Part shown: positions 20,301 through 31,825 of the stretch, piece after piece
Layout of the letters: each line of letters begins with the position of its first letter
Numbering within the stretch: position 1 is the first letter of the stretch
Translations under genes and position numbers: made by a program
The notes under the pieces: model-generated
Database searches by the model: none
What the model was told of the DNA's origin: nothing
Seen by the model: only the letters and a program-made list of their open reading frames with translations
NCBI GenBank assembly: GCA_964020085.1
Contig: OZ026604.1
Location: 4,749,467-4,813,466, forward strand
DNA: 64,000 nt
Source: Micromussa lordhowensis
Taxonomy: Eukaryota; Cnidaria; Anthozoa; Scleractinia; Lobophylliidae
Reading direction: 5' to 3'

Positions 20301-21409
20301 TGCACTCAAAGCAGCACAAATTTCGAGGCTTCCCGGAGATTTCCCGGTCTTTCATATATACTTATAGCCACAGGAAAGAAAATAATGTCAATGATATAAC
20401 TTGCGCCCTAGACTAAGCTCAGATGTGTTACATTTTCCCAGCGTAATGCTCGAAATTTCGACACGAGTGATAAGTAGCCGGGACAAGCAGTAAGTGAAAT
20501 CTTTATTTCTGTTTTTTTTTTTTAACTTTATTTTGGGGGTGGTCCGTAGAGGGGTCCGTAGGGGTAGTCCGTGGACCGGTCCGTAGGTAGTCCACGGACC
20601 CGGTCCGTAGTGGGGGGTCCGTGGACCGGGGGTCAGTGTTTTCGGGTCACCCATTTTTTTGACCCTAGGCTTGAATACATGTTTGAAGGAGTTTTAAACT
20701 ATCACTACATATACCAAAGAGATTTAACGCCTTTCAAGTGCTGAAGTGGTTTTCGCTACTTCTTGAGGTTACTTGTGTCAATTTTTGCACGCACGACAAA
20801 TACTGACGTGTGGCAGGCTATCGTAGTACGCGCTACTAAGTCTCGGAAAAACTGTATGTGTCAGGAACTTTAATGATAATCTAGTTGTTTTTCCACATAG
20901 TTTTTTTTTTTGCTGCGATTTAAGATTACATAACCTTCAGTTTTGTTTTCAGCCAGCGGTTTTTCCCTTCACACCCATCATCCCTTGTGCGGAGAAAAAA
21001 GCATGTGCTCTTGTAAAATGGCGCCATTGTGTTTTGGCGCTTGTATTTCTGTTCGGGTTCTTGTTTAAGTTAGTCAAAGTTTTCACAGGACGGTGTTGAC
21101 GCTCCGAATTGCAAAAGTGAGCAACAACGTTTTACCTAGGCCAACTAGACCAGCTACACCACCTGTATTCTAGTTAAATTCTAGCCACGAATAAACTGGA
21201 GTTGAAGCGTTAGTTGTGTGCTCCTTGGATCGACGCCGTTACACTGTAGTAAGCCACCTTAAGTTCAGGATGTCAAGAAATTAAGTATACCATTCTTGCG
21301 AGAGTTTGAACTTTCGACCCTTGATTTTGTCTTATATTTCTTTGCTTCTATCAGTATTGGGAATGATTTCTTCCAATTTTAAAGTATGCGCATAAGGTGG
21401 CTCAAAACA
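20301..21409. other. Gene-free; GGTCCGTGG-rich repeat at 20536-20650
   Basis: At 20536-20650 the words 'ggtccgtag' and 'ggtccgtgg' recur at least eight times in both orientations, a degenerate minisatellite or MITE core. The remainder is AT-rich without a recognisable gene. Confidence 0.6.
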
Positions 21410-21418
21410 GTAATATTT

Positions 21419-22781
21419 GGGTGTCAGTAAAACGCGGGTTCGGGTCGGGGTCGGGGTCGGGGTCGGGGTCAACTTTTTATAATTTTCTTTTTTGTTATTT
21501 TCATGTTTTCCTTTTGTTTTCTTTGCCGCGTTTTTTTTTTTTTCTTTTTGATATTACCTAATCAATTACACGCTAAGCATCATGGGGTGGTTTTCAATCG
21601 TTTTTCCCGCTAGAATGTACACGTGATGAACCATCACTTTTCACTCGTTGGAAGTATGGAAGGCTGCGGGGGTGTTGATGGTAAGTTCCTGCACATTGCA
21701 GCTTTTATGTTTTGCTTCCTTTCGTTTCTTGGAAGAGTATAAGATAAGTTGGACAATTCACGGAACTAATAATACCCGCATTGAATTTAATTCAGTTGCT
21801 TGGAGTGTTGTCCATCACCGATGGCCTATATGATAAGCTTTTGGGACTAAATAACTCATCTTCAAAGGCTCAAATACTTATTAGACCATAGTGGATGTCT
21901 TGAAAATCGAAAGAGAAATGTTTTCTAATTTTTTATGAATTGAGTTCGTTCGACGTCTGAAACCAAGTAGTGCCACTTTCGTGCAACCCGACAGGGATCG
22001 CTTTTGGGTAGGGGTGAAATACTTAACAGATTCTATAGTATTTACCATGTTTACGACTGTGAGCAATCGCGATTTCCGTTCCAATAGACATGAAGTAACG
22101 GCTCTTGTGCTGAAAGTTATATCTACCAGCTAGTTTAAAGTTTATCTCTAATGTGAAGCACTTTCAGTGTTAAGTTGTGTTTCTAAGAAATAAATGACTA
22201 CAGTTGTAAGATCATTCCTTATGCTTTTAACAACGTTTATTCTGTTCTGCCCAGGGTTGAATATTATTAGATATACTACATTGTCGTGTAATCATGAACT
22301 GTGATCTCCCTGGCCTCTCAACAGACTGACCTAACTGTAAATTAGTTATCCCATGCAACGGCCACAGAACACCACATAAAACAAACGGTAATGGCTACGG
22401 TAATGACATCCAATGACCACCGAAGCCCGCGTTAGCCTTAACCAGTTGATTTGCAGGTTATGTACTCGCATTGAACTGTCTCAAAGATTTTGGTCTTGTC
22501 ATGTCGCTTTCTGTAATAAAGAAATCGGCGCTGGTCTAGAAATGACATTTGTGCAGCTTCTATATTCGACTGTTTGACGAACTGTCACACGGATTGTTTT
22601 CGGTATGACCTCCACCGCATTTCATTTTCTTGATTTACATATATGCCAATTCGAAGATATAGTAATTAAGGATTAACTGCTGATGACAATCAAGAAATCT
22701 GCGTTGAGGTTAAAAACAGAAAAGAAAGGAAATAACAAAAAAGAAAAAAAATTGACCCCGACCTGCGTTTTACTGACACCC
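21419..22781. mobile_element. 1.36-kb transposon with 9-bp target duplication
   Basis: The ends are GGGTGTCAGTAAAACGC and its exact reverse complement, each followed inward by a GGTCGGGGTCAA-type word. Flanks are a perfect GTAATATTT duplication (21410-21418 and 22782-22790). Nine-base duplications point to a Mutator-like transposase in trans. The left end carries a GGGTCG hexamer run (21436-21470). No gene inside. Confidence 0.85.
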
Positions 22782-22804
22782 GTAATATTTTGGTTGGACA
22801 CCTG

Positions 22805-23340
22805 GACCGGGTTGTTCGAAGCCCGATGAAGCTAACCCAGGATTAAATTTGATTTCAGTTTTGTAACTTTGCGGTGAGGTTTCTGTTTATATATTTTGTC
22901 CTTCAGTTGTAATTTGAATAATCTCAAACTACACAAAACACGAGCAGTGAAAAATGTTTTCATACAAGAAATATAGGGGAATCCTTGTTTACAATATTTG
23001 CCTCATTAGCATAAGCAATTCAGTTTCTGATGGAGCTACAAATAAATCAGTTCTGAATATTGAAAGGTCATAGTACGATTAACTCTTCCAGTGAATATGG
23101 ACGTGATGTATTGAATACTTTTTGTGCAACACGGGTTTAAAAACTCAAAATTTAACAAAGAATGTATGAGCTCATTAGAGCTTTTGCCACCCAGAAATTT
23201 TGCAGTTTTTAAAAGACAATTTCTCATATTACACCCAAAGAGCTAAAAATTTCACCATGTACTAAGTTTCACTAGTTCTTTAGCTGCCTGAAATCAATTC
23301 ATATCTAACATGTTTCCTTCTATAGGCAAAGCCGTATGCA

Positions 23341-23372
<32 letters not shown>

Positions 23373-23832
23373 TGAATCCGACTATACATACAACGATTAA
23401 CTTTTAATCCTGGGTTAAGGCCTGTTCAAACGCACTATACACGCACTATACAACACTCGACTTTATATGATCGACATTGTATAGCGTTGAGGTGTTCAAA
23501 CGTACTATACACGGACTATACAACCACTCTACAAGTATGACGAAACAGAGAATTGTGGGTTAAGATTACCCATAGTTCCACGCGCGTTTCCATAGAAATG
23601 ACGTAAAATATCGAGTGGTGCGTTCAAACGAGCGTATCGCTTCAGTGATCACGAAACAAAGGAAAAGTCGAGTGGTTGTCGAGTAGAAGTTTGACCAGTT
23701 TCAAACATCGCTATACACGATTAGACTTGTCGAATCGTGTATAGTGGGCACTATACAAGGTGTTTTTGTAGAGTATACAAGTCGAATGCTGTATGGTATA
23801 CAAAGTCGAGTTCGTTTGAACAGGCCTTTAGC
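22805..23832. mobile_element. Interrupted GGGTTGTTC MITE at duplication border
   Basis: The left end (ccgggttgttcgaagccc) belongs to the family of 16563-16794. Its right half resumes at about 23396 (taacttttaatcctgggtta), is split by the TTA-flanked MITE at 23418-23827, continues for only TTAGC, and then joins duplicated block B. The middle (22990-23390) is longer than in the other copies and holds no gene. Confidence 0.55.
23418..23827. mobile_element. 410-bp Harbinger-type MITE
   Basis: Ends are AGGCCTGTTCAAACG and its reverse complement, flanked by TTA on both sides (23415-23417 and 23828-23830). Repeated 'actatacacg' and 'gtcgagt' words form internal inverted arms. A 3-bp TTA/TAA duplication is characteristic of PIF/Harbinger insertions. 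Confidence 0.85.
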
Positions 23833-24257
23833 GTTACCTTTTGGAAATCTTTGAGGTAACCAGACTTGAAATACGTTCCAGCCATTGTTGCAGTTTTCTC
23901 TGGCATTCATTATTGTCTGAAAAGAACTAGCAATAATTAAGAGTTCTTTTTAGACCATAATTAAAACCACAGTAAAGTGTAAAAACTGCTGGTGCATACT
24001 TCTCAATCCTGGCTATACCTCATAATTTTCCAAAAGTCACATTGGACTTTTTTCTACGCACCCCTTCAAGTGTTGATTGAGAATTGGTACTTCTTAAGAG
24101 TGAAGAAGTTTAAGCCACGCCCATAAAACAGGATCTTGATATCTCTTTTGGGTTGTTTTCAAAATTTCCGATGAGTGCCCCCGGCATTTTTATCTGGGAG
24201 TTCACCCCTACCGGGAATTTGTCACACCGTAACCAGTGCAGTGGCTTTGTTTTGCAG

Positions 24258-24302
24258 GAAAATGTGACCCATTCAAAGCACAGGCGTTCAACAGTTAGAT
24301 AA
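24258..24302 (+). pseudogene. Orphan copy of the last DAPP1 exon
   Basis: The 45 bases are identical to 13245-13289 and keep the ttttgcag acceptor and TAA. No upstream PH exons accompany them, so this is a duplicated fragment. It could in principle act as an alternative terminal exon for transcripts reading through from DAPP1. Confidence 0.7.
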
Positions 24303-25995
24303 GACTTCTGAGAAGAACATTATCAAGAGCATTTTATCCAGATGTTAATTTAAATAATAAGTATTGATAATGTAAATAAAAAAAAATATTCTGTGGAAAA
24401 AGGCAGATCTCCTCTTTACTCTACTATCTTGTTACTTGATGTCCAGTCTGTTAGTAAAAACAGTGGTTGTGCTGTACATTTTCAACCCTTCTCCTGTAAG
24501 GCACCATCCATACTAGGTCGGAGAAATTTGAAAACAGAGTTTACACTGAAAATGCATCAAACGTTTTCCATGTGTTCTACACTGGAGAAGTGCGAAAATG
24601 CACCAATCATCGGCCAGTTTGGATTTGCATTTGAGGAAAACTTGGACTGGGAAATCACATGATTTTCGTGATGTCATCGTTTTCAGAAAGCTGTTTTCAA
24701 AATGTTTTCTCCACACTAAAATGCAAGGCTGGCGTTTTCAAATTCTTCCGGTTTGAAGAGCAGTTTAAAAAGGCTTTGTTTTCATGACGGATTAGTGTGG
24801 ACAGTAGGCCTAACTGAAGAAGTAAGCTGGGTTTTCAAATTTCTCCCACATAGTGTGGACTCGGCCTAAGATTTGTAAAATGGTATTTCCTCATAAAAAA
24901 AATGTGTACTAAGGAAGTTGCTTGTTTGGATCTATGGCCAAAGGAGATTTAAACTTGTGTAAAGAAGACTTTTTGGGCCTTATTTGGGGGGTATTAGCTA
25001 TCAAGGATGTTTGATGTAGGAAAGTAGCCTGTTATGTCTTGCTAGTGAACATTTGTTACAGTTATAATATGTTATTTTAAGTTGTTCAAACAGGTGATAG
25101 TTTGGTACAATGTTTTACAGCCAGTGTTAGAAGTAGAATGATACATTCTAAAGTAAACAAAAAATGACACAAATTCAGAAACCTATATAAATTATATGAA
25201 GATTGTCATACAGACTCTGTGACCTTGCTTAAAAAGAAATTTATTGTTAAGAACAAATTTGTTATACTCAGAGAATGGTATTCACATGAAACAAACTTTG
25301 TTAAGAAATAGCTAGGATCACAAGGTTTCTTGTATCTGTGACTATGCTCACAAGTTGGATGAAGACTTGTTAGTCTAATACAGCTGATCAAACATGTTTT
25401 ACAGCAAAATATAGTGTTCACATCAGCCAGTTTATTCTGAACATGATTGAAAGGTGAAACGCTGCTATTTATGGTAGACTGTTCACAGCCTCTCTATTTT
25501 TCAACTCATGTGAAAGAAAAAGCGAGCAAAGCTAGCGAGAAGCATGGGAGGGTTAACATGTCTACTCTAAACATGCTTCAGTCTCAGATAGTACAAATAA
25601 AATGTAAGTTTGGTTCTTGTTCCCGCACATCTTGTGTCTCAGTTATTTCAAAAGATGATCTGATGCGAGGAACAAATCTTGTGGTCTTAGCTATTTCTTA
25701 GAATTCTCCATTTACTACGCTAGGAACAACAAACTCCTGATTTCTTAAGTATATATGGCACTTGATACTAACAACTGTACTACTATCACAGAAAGGCTCA
25801 GTAGTTTCCTCTCAATAAACTTTCCCATTATGTCAACTCACTTTCTTGACTTTTTTAATATCCTTTCTACAATGGAACCTTGACATAACGAAGGGCTAAA
25901 AGAATGGCAAAATAAATCATGTTCATTATAATGAGGTTTTGTTGTATTGAGGTTCTTTTCCATATATTTTACTACTACTGGGGCAAAGGATATTT

Positions 25996-26066
25996 AACAA
26001 TTATCCTGCAAAATCGTGCGGAATATCGTCTGACGATATTCCGCGAGATTGAGCGGGATAATTGTT
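25996..26066. repeat. AACAATTATCC hairpin inserted in copy B
   Basis: AACAATTATCC and GGATAATTGTT flank an inner perfect stem GCGGAATATCGTC / GACGATATTCCGC. It lies at the position where copy A carries a different palindromic insert. Confidence 0.75.
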
Positions 26067-27589
26067 TTATTATTCAACAAATTGATAACAAAACAGCTGA
26101 AATCCTTGTAAATCTCTCTGTCGACATTTTCTCACTTCACTTTTTCTTCCCACGTACGAAGCTACGTATACCGCCGGATATCTGTTACCTATGGATGACA
26201 GATATCAAGAGCATCATGACCATATTTGGATAGTGTTACAATTTGTGAATAATAAAATTCATTACACCAAAGGCTTTGTTATCTAGAGGTTCGTTAAATA
26301 GAGGTTACACTGTATTTGGTGTCATTTGTGAACCAGCTTTTTGCAGATGACTGGATTTTTTTTGCATAATTAAAAAAGTAGTGAATGAATTCAATCTTAC
26401 ACTTACATGGAAAAAGTTAGTCCTCACAAGTCTAAATTGGATTTTTCCTTCGACCATCATATTATAAACTAGGTGTACCTTTCGATAGAGTGCCAACAAG
26501 CAAATCATTTGTGGTATAACAACGGTTTATTAATAGCAAAACACTTCCTAAGAACTAAGACTGGGAAACTCTAATTTGGAATGCCTTTGGAAATCTTTAT
26601 TGGATATTGCGGGGACCAATATTGCGGGCCTTTGACTCAGAAGAACTTGGCAGGTGTATACATCATGCCTTTGTAATGTGTAGTTCCAAAAAAATCCATA
26701 CCTTTTCCATGGAAGGTATTTTTTCCTAAGACCCCCACCCCACTCCTCTGGAAATTCCAATTAAGTGTCATACATTTCTTTATTTTTTCCCCCCAGGAAA
26801 TTCTAATACCCTCTGTGGGAGAGTATGTATATTTTCTGGAACTGCAAATGTACATGTACAGCTTGATTACATGGATAATTTGTTGGAAAACTATAGTTAA
26901 CCTCTACGTTTGTTAGTTAAATTTGTAGAACATTTTGTTAGGTGGCCTTGGTTTCTGGGGGGTACTCCCAGAAAAATTGGGTAGAGGTGTGCGGTCTGCT
27001 TCCCAAAACCCTTACCCTATTTATAACCAAAACCTGTGATTTTTCCCTTACCCTATTATGACCTGACCAAAAATTTGATGTCCTATGCATGACTGCTGGC
27101 TGGCACATTTGCCCTAAACATAATTTATGAAGGGCTTTGGCTGATGATCTTATTGATGATGATGAAAAGGTAGCTTCTCAAAAAATATACCCAGCTCAAG
27201 ACGAATGCAAAAACCATATCCTATTTACGACCAAAATCGATACCCTATTTATGACCAAAATGGCTGAAAAACCATACCCTTTGGGACCCAAATACCTATA
27301 TAGACCATATGAGGGAGCACTCCCCCGGGCTTTGGTTACAGTAGTTGCACGTTCACGATTGAAGGTTGAGAACTAAATAGAAAACTTTGTCAAGTAAGTA
27401 ACTTGCTTTTACAGCTTTCAGATAATGCTGGCAGTAGTATGACATGTTCTGAATTATCCTGCCTCCTCCCCCTTTCCAAGATGGCCACCAATAAAACTTC
27501 GAGAAAAACGACGTCACAACCCCTCTTCACCACCTTCACCACACCTCAAGGTGGTTAACCCTAGCTCCTCCGGCGCCCCCTTGAAAGTG

Positions 27590-27800
27590 ACTCAAAGTAA
27601 CCCTAGGTCTCTTGCTAGTTGGCTGGTGAACCCTAGGTCTCTTTTGAAGTGTTGATAGGTCTCGGCTGTGGTGAAGGGGGTGCTAGTTGGCTGGTGAACC
27701 CTAGGTCTCTTTGGTTAGGCCCTAGATAACCCTAGCACCTTCCGGCGCCACCTGACACTCTTAGGTCTCTTTGGTTGAGGTCAACCCTAGTTTTGGCGGC
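27590..27800. repeat. Degenerate AACCCTAGGTCTCTTT repeat tract
   Basis: The words 'aaccctaggtctctt', 'ctagttggctggtgaac' and 'ccggcgcc' recur in tandem and interspersed form. The same tract is mirrored at about 33810-34030. It lies just 3' of each arm's protease gene. Confidence 0.7.
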
Positions 27801-27865
27801 TGAGGCCTCCGTTAGGTCTCCTTCTTTACCTTTATGTTATATCATTGTTATGTTACTTGTTGGTC

Positions 27866-28816
27866 TTATTCAGTACAAGTCATTAATTTGAAGGACTTGA
27901 TCAAATCCTCTAAATGGGTTTGGATGAAGCATGGGGACAGTGCACATTGGTAATTGAGGTCATTTCCAGTTTGCACGCCACTGGATGAATCATTTGAACC
28001 ATCAAGGATCCATGGTCCACCATCTGTACCCTGTGGAAGTGTGCCATATTTGTTGAAAGATTCACCATCACTGCTCATCCTGCAGAAGGTACCACTCAGC
28101 TCCGCCATCTTGCCACTGGGGTTCTCACTACTTGCCATAGGATATCCAATAGAATTCCATTCGGAAATTGGTGTACACTGCCGATGTGTTAATACTTGAA
28201 TTGGAAGCACCACCTCATCGACATACTTTCCAATATCTGGGTCCTTGTCAAGTCTTATCACGCCCAAATCATACTTAGCTTGCATGTTATTGGGGTCCCA
28301 GTTTGGGTGAACAATCCATACTTCTCCTCGGCCTCCTGGTACTTGAGGATAACTTCCAAAAGGTCTTGTACTTGGAGCAATAAAACCAGGAATAAAAAGA
28401 ATTTTCTGCGCTCGATTGTTGTCCCTTTCCAGGCAGTGTGCCGCAGTCATAACAACGTGAAGCTGTGATGAAGTATTTGCAACCCAAGCAGAAGCAAAGC
28501 TCTCTCTTTCACCTGAAGGGCCACCTTTAACGTAGAACAATTTTCCCACGCTTTTGTACGGAAACGTTTTCACTTTGGAGTCAGGAACAATCGTCATAGA
28601 TGCAACACCTTGTGCAGTCTTGACGTGTTCACCGTATGCATGTTCCTCAGGTTGTGCGGACGCTATTCGTGCTGGAGTCCAGTAATCAAGAATCGCTTGA
28701 GCGCTGTGAGCGGATGTTGTGGTTAAGTCCAGACCAGGTTCTGGCGCAGCATTAAGCATCCGCTCAGTAGTCCAGTAGGAGAGAATCTGACGGCCAAACT
28801 CATCACTACTAGACAT
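27866..28816 (-). CDS. V8/trypsin-like serine protease homolog, Ser to Asp (left arm)
   Basis: Intronless, 316 aa from ATG at 28816 (MSSSDEF); upstream in-frame codons lack an ATG in this copy. There is no signal peptide. Two N-terminal repeats read ILSYWTTERM and ILDYWTPARI, followed by a chymotrypsin-fold protease domain from about residue 84: H127 in MTAAHC, D183 in KYDLGVI, and GTDGGPW at 263-269, where the nucleophile Ser is replaced by D265. The order and spacing (FIPGF, HPNWDP, NSIGYP, GTxGGPW) resemble bacterial and fungal glutamyl-endopeptidase-like enzymes more than animal trypsins (from memory of the family). It is probably a pseudoenzyme. It is a near-identical mirror of 32817-33767, with four residue differences. 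Substrate unknown. Confidence 0.8.
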   Translation of the reverse strand: MSSSDEFGRQILSYWTTERMLNAAPEPGLDLTTTSAHSAQAILDYWTPARIASAQPEEHAYGEHVKTAQGVASMTIVPDSKVKTFPYKSVGKLFYVKGGPSGERESFASAWVANTSSQLHVVMTAAHCLERDNNRAQKILFIPGFIAPSTRPFGSYPQVPGGRGEVWIVHPNWDPNNMQAKYDLGVIRLDKDPDIGKYVDEVVLPIQVLTHRQCTPISEWNSIGYPMASSENPSGKMAELSGTFCRMSSDGESFNKYGTLPQGTDGGPWILDGSNDSSSGVQTGNDLNYQCALSPCFIQTHLEDLIKSFKLMTCTE

Positions 28817-29311
28817 CTTGTCAACAGTATGGAAAGGCAAAGACGGCAATGTGTCTGTTATCACTTTCGTGAATCGTGATCCCCGACGACCCTTTTAACT
28901 TTACTTGAGCAGAAACGCTAGAGGAGAAAGTGAAAAACATGAAGGCTAAAATAGGTGAGTCAGCGGTAGTGTCTGTGCTACAACAACTTCCGGTTAATAT
29001 TTGCATGCAACCTGATATCGCCCACATGTAACCATGCCCGTTACGAGTTGCCAAATTCCAGCCCCGCCTCATGCAAGAAAATCTTTTTGAGGAAAGAAAA
29101 ATTTACCTCTTCGTGGGTTCTTCCAAAGTTTATGAAAGCTCATGGTCAAGTTTCTCTCCTTGGAAAATTCTTCATCCCCAACAGGTAAGGTACAAGAAGC
29201 CCAGGGAAAGAAGGCGAGAGAAGACAATTGCGACTGGTTTCTATCATCCATTAATACCAAATTTGACCTTCGTTTCCTTCTGTTTGTGATCGGCCGCTAT
29301 GTGACATCTTA

Positions 29312-29533
29312 TCATCTCATTTTTAATTTTTGGCGAGGCGGCGGGGAGGGGGGTGGGGAGAGTGGATTTTCGTCGTTCAACAGGAGCAAACTAATTCGCT
29401 CTCGGTTTTGAACGATGTTTTCCTCGTTCCGTCCGTTTCGGTACCGGGGTTTCGGTCGAGACTGTTCCTTTGCTTCCAGCTTCTTTGACATATGCTGATA
29501 GCCAATTTGTGTGGGGAGTATTTGAATTTTCAT
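29312..29533 (-). CDS. Doubtful 73-aa mirrored small ORF (left arm)
   Basis: Begins MKIQILPTQIGYQHM and ends PSPPPRQKLKMR. The same frame is open at 32114-32335 in the other arm with two adjacent substitutions and no gaps. This may only reflect recent arm identity. It lies upstream of the protease, on the same strand. No domain recognised. Confidence 0.2.
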   Translation of the reverse strand: MKIQILPTQIGYQHMSKKLEAKEQSRPKPRYRNGRNEENIVQNRERISLLLLNDENPLSPPPSPPPRQKLKMR

Positions 29534-30247
29534 TTTTTCGCTTCATTTACTTCGGTTATTAACCCTAAAAGGGAATTCGAATATGTTTAGTTTATAAATA
29601 GATCAATATTGTTTGCCTAGTCAAAACAACATAAGTCAAGATCTATTGTAAAGAATCGAGCTGTGATTGGACAAAAAAATTCGCCCCTTGGCCCCGCCTG
29701 AAGACGTCGCGCTGACGTTGTGCTTAATATTCTTACAGACCGCGTCCTCTACTCCTCTTTGTATAGCTGACCACACGGATTACACGGATAATATTCAAGT
29801 TACATTTTCTTAAAAACCAAAAGAAAATTACAAAAGAGAAATCAAGGACTTAATTTCGCTGTTTTCCCGTTTAAAAGTGCTGCTTATGGAAATCCGATTC
29901 TGCTGTTACATTTCCTTGACCTTACTGTTATATCATTCTATTATGTAACTCACTTATTTTTTTAGTCTCCTGCACCTCAGTGTTCGGCTCTGGAAGAGTG
30001 CGGCCGGAAACAATTTTTGCTACTGAAGGTCAAGCCAACATTATTATTTTGAACTCATTGATAATCACGCCAAAGACTTCGAAAAGTTGCTCAGTTTTTA
30101 TCCCGTATGTTCATTTTAAAATGCGTTTTTCACAAGGATCCTAAACAGAAATGACAACTATACCATTTTACTCGGGATTGGGTTTGACATTTCTATATCC
30201 GCCTTTTTTTCTACTTTGTAACTTTACCCCAGCTAGTCTCATTCAGT

Positions 30248-31123
30248 TTAAATCACGATTTTGAAGAACTTGATCAGTTCCTCTGCAGAAGTTTTGATGT
30301 ATGGGGATACTGCACAATCACCAGCGTTTCCAGCCTGGATACCGTTGGACGAATGATCGGAGCCAGCAAGGATCCATGGACCACCGCTTGTAGCCAGTGG
30401 AAGAGTGCCATATTTGTAGAAAGAACCGCCATCGCTGCTCATCCTGTAGAATGTACCACTCCGCTCTGCCATTTTCCCGTCGGGGTTCTGACTGCTTGGA
30501 ACGGGAAACCCAATTGTATTCCATGAAGAAGTTGACGTGTAGTGCTGATTTGCTAATATCTGAATGGGTATCACAACCTCATCGACATACTTCCCAGTGT
30601 TTGGATCCTTGTCAAGTTTAATCACGCCTGAATCATACTTAGCTTGGAGGTTATTGGGATCCCAGTTTGGGTCAACAAACCATGCTTCTCCTTTACCGCC
30701 TGGTATTTGAGGATACCTTCCAAAAGGTTGTGTATTTGGAGCAATAAAACCAGGAATAAAAAGAATGTTTTCTGCGTGTTCATTGCCCTTTTCCAGACAG
30801 TGTGCAGCAGTCATAACAACGTGGAGCTGTGATGAGAAATTTGCTACCCAAGCGGAAGCGAAACTATCTCTTGTACCGGATGGGCCAACTTTAACATAGA
30901 ACAATTTCCCCACACTTTGGTAAGGAAACGTTATTACTTTGGAGTCAGGAACAATCTTCAGTGATCCAGCACCTTGTACTAGTTGCCCACTTGTGTCGTC
31001 TACAGCAGCGTCTTCTCTCATCTCGATGTGTTCACCGTATGCATGTTCCTCGGGTTGTGCCGCTGCCAGTCGTCCTGGAGTCCAGTAATCTAGAATCTGT
31101 TGGGATCTCTGAGTGGACGTCAT
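30248..31123 (-). CDS. V8/trypsin-like serine protease, intact triad (spacer)
   Basis: Intronless, 291 aa from ATG 31123. One N-terminal ILDYWTPGRL motif (the arm copies have two), then the protease domain: H108 in MTAAHC, D164 in KYDSGVI, S246 in ATSGGPW. All three catalytic residues are present, unlike the arm copies. FIPGFIAPN, DPNWDPNN and NTIGFP match the arm proteins at about two thirds identity. No signal peptide or membrane segment. It lies in the palindrome spacer, on the same strand as the left-arm gene. It may be the active ancestor or partner of the arm pseudoenzymes. Confidence 0.8.
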   Translation of the reverse strand: MTSTQRSQQILDYWTPGRLAAAQPEEHAYGEHIEMREDAAVDDTSGQLVQGAGSLKIVPDSKVITFPYQSVGKLFYVKVGPSGTRDSFASAWVANFSSQLHVVMTAAHCLEKGNEHAENILFIPGFIAPNTQPFGRYPQIPGGKGEAWFVDPNWDPNNLQAKYDSGVIKLDKDPNTGKYVDEVVIPIQILANQHYTSTSSWNTIGFPVPSSQNPDGKMAERSGTFYRMSSDGGSFYKYGTLPLATSGGPWILAGSDHSSNGIQAGNAGDCAVSPYIKTSAEELIKFFKIVI

Positions 31124-31825
31124 GGTTATATCTTAATTCGATTCAGGTAGAGGATTCTGTATCCGTTCGTTTCGGTAGTCGAGTGACACAGAATCGATCT
31201 TGCGACAGTCAAGTCTTGACAACTTCCGGTAAAGACGGTGTCGATTACAATACTAACCAACTCAACAAACGCATCCGCATTGTAAAACAACACAACTTGC
31301 CCGACCTGTCAAACCAGATTAACTGGGTTTTATCGTGTTCTGGATGACAATTCCCAGAAATTATGTTTGAGACCTTTGATCATCACATGGTTGCGGGATT
31401 TAAATTAAATAGTTCGTATTTTTTGTGAAAAGAAGATGAGCGCATTGTCATGGTTTTGCCAATACGTTCATGTTAAAGTTTGGTTATGGCCACCCACATG
31501 TTGCTATGCGAAACACCGACGTGACACTTTGAGCTCTTTCCTTTGAAACATGTTAAAAAAACACTTGATGTGGCATGATTCGTAGCCTGTTCGACAGGAA
31601 CGTGATTCGTTGAGTGAGTCAGGTCAAACTGGATCTTGATGTGGTGAACGGGCCATTGGACAATCTATTTGCAGTGTTGTGACCAAAGCGTACTATGGAG
31701 CGTATGCACAAAAAAACAAATCAAAAACTATTCAGTAGACAGAGTCAGATAAATAAAGAACATACCTCTCCAAGTTTCAGGTGTGTGCGTTATTCCAAAC
31801 TTCAGATATTCGTCGAAATGTTACG
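31124..31825. other. Upstream region of the spacer protease, no gene
   Basis: No recognisable coding frame or repeat. It presumably contains the promoter of the 30248-31123 gene. Confidence 0.5.

Larger units (their letters stand above)
18238..21263. mobile_element. Possible DNA transposon enclosing a LINE remnant
   Basis: AAGGTGGCTTACTAC at the left and GTAGTAAGCCACCTT at the right are perfect 15-bp inverted repeats 3 kb apart. No target duplication is visible and identity does not extend inward, so this may be chance or two separate elements. The RTE fragment lies inside. Confidence 0.3.
23836..27432. repeat. Duplicated block, copy B
   Basis: Direct repeat of copy A (12824-16499), including the last DAPP1 exon, with small indels. 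After 'cagataatgctg' the two copies part: A continues into FBXL15, B into the protease palindrome. Confidence 0.9.
24497..29777. repeat. Left arm of large palindrome
   Basis: Inverted and highly similar to 31869-36408, across a 2.1-kb spacer. It contains most of copy B, the AACCCTAGGTCTC-rich tract, a protease-like gene and its upstream region. The right arm is shorter mainly because about 740 bp equivalent to 25463-26205 are missing there. Confidence 0.9.

Noticed and set aside
29142..29411. 89-aa frame mirrored as 92 aa at 32236-32514
   Set aside because: It ends in a GGGEGGGE low-complexity run and contains a likely donor after PTG. It may be a 5' exon, but no partner exon was found.
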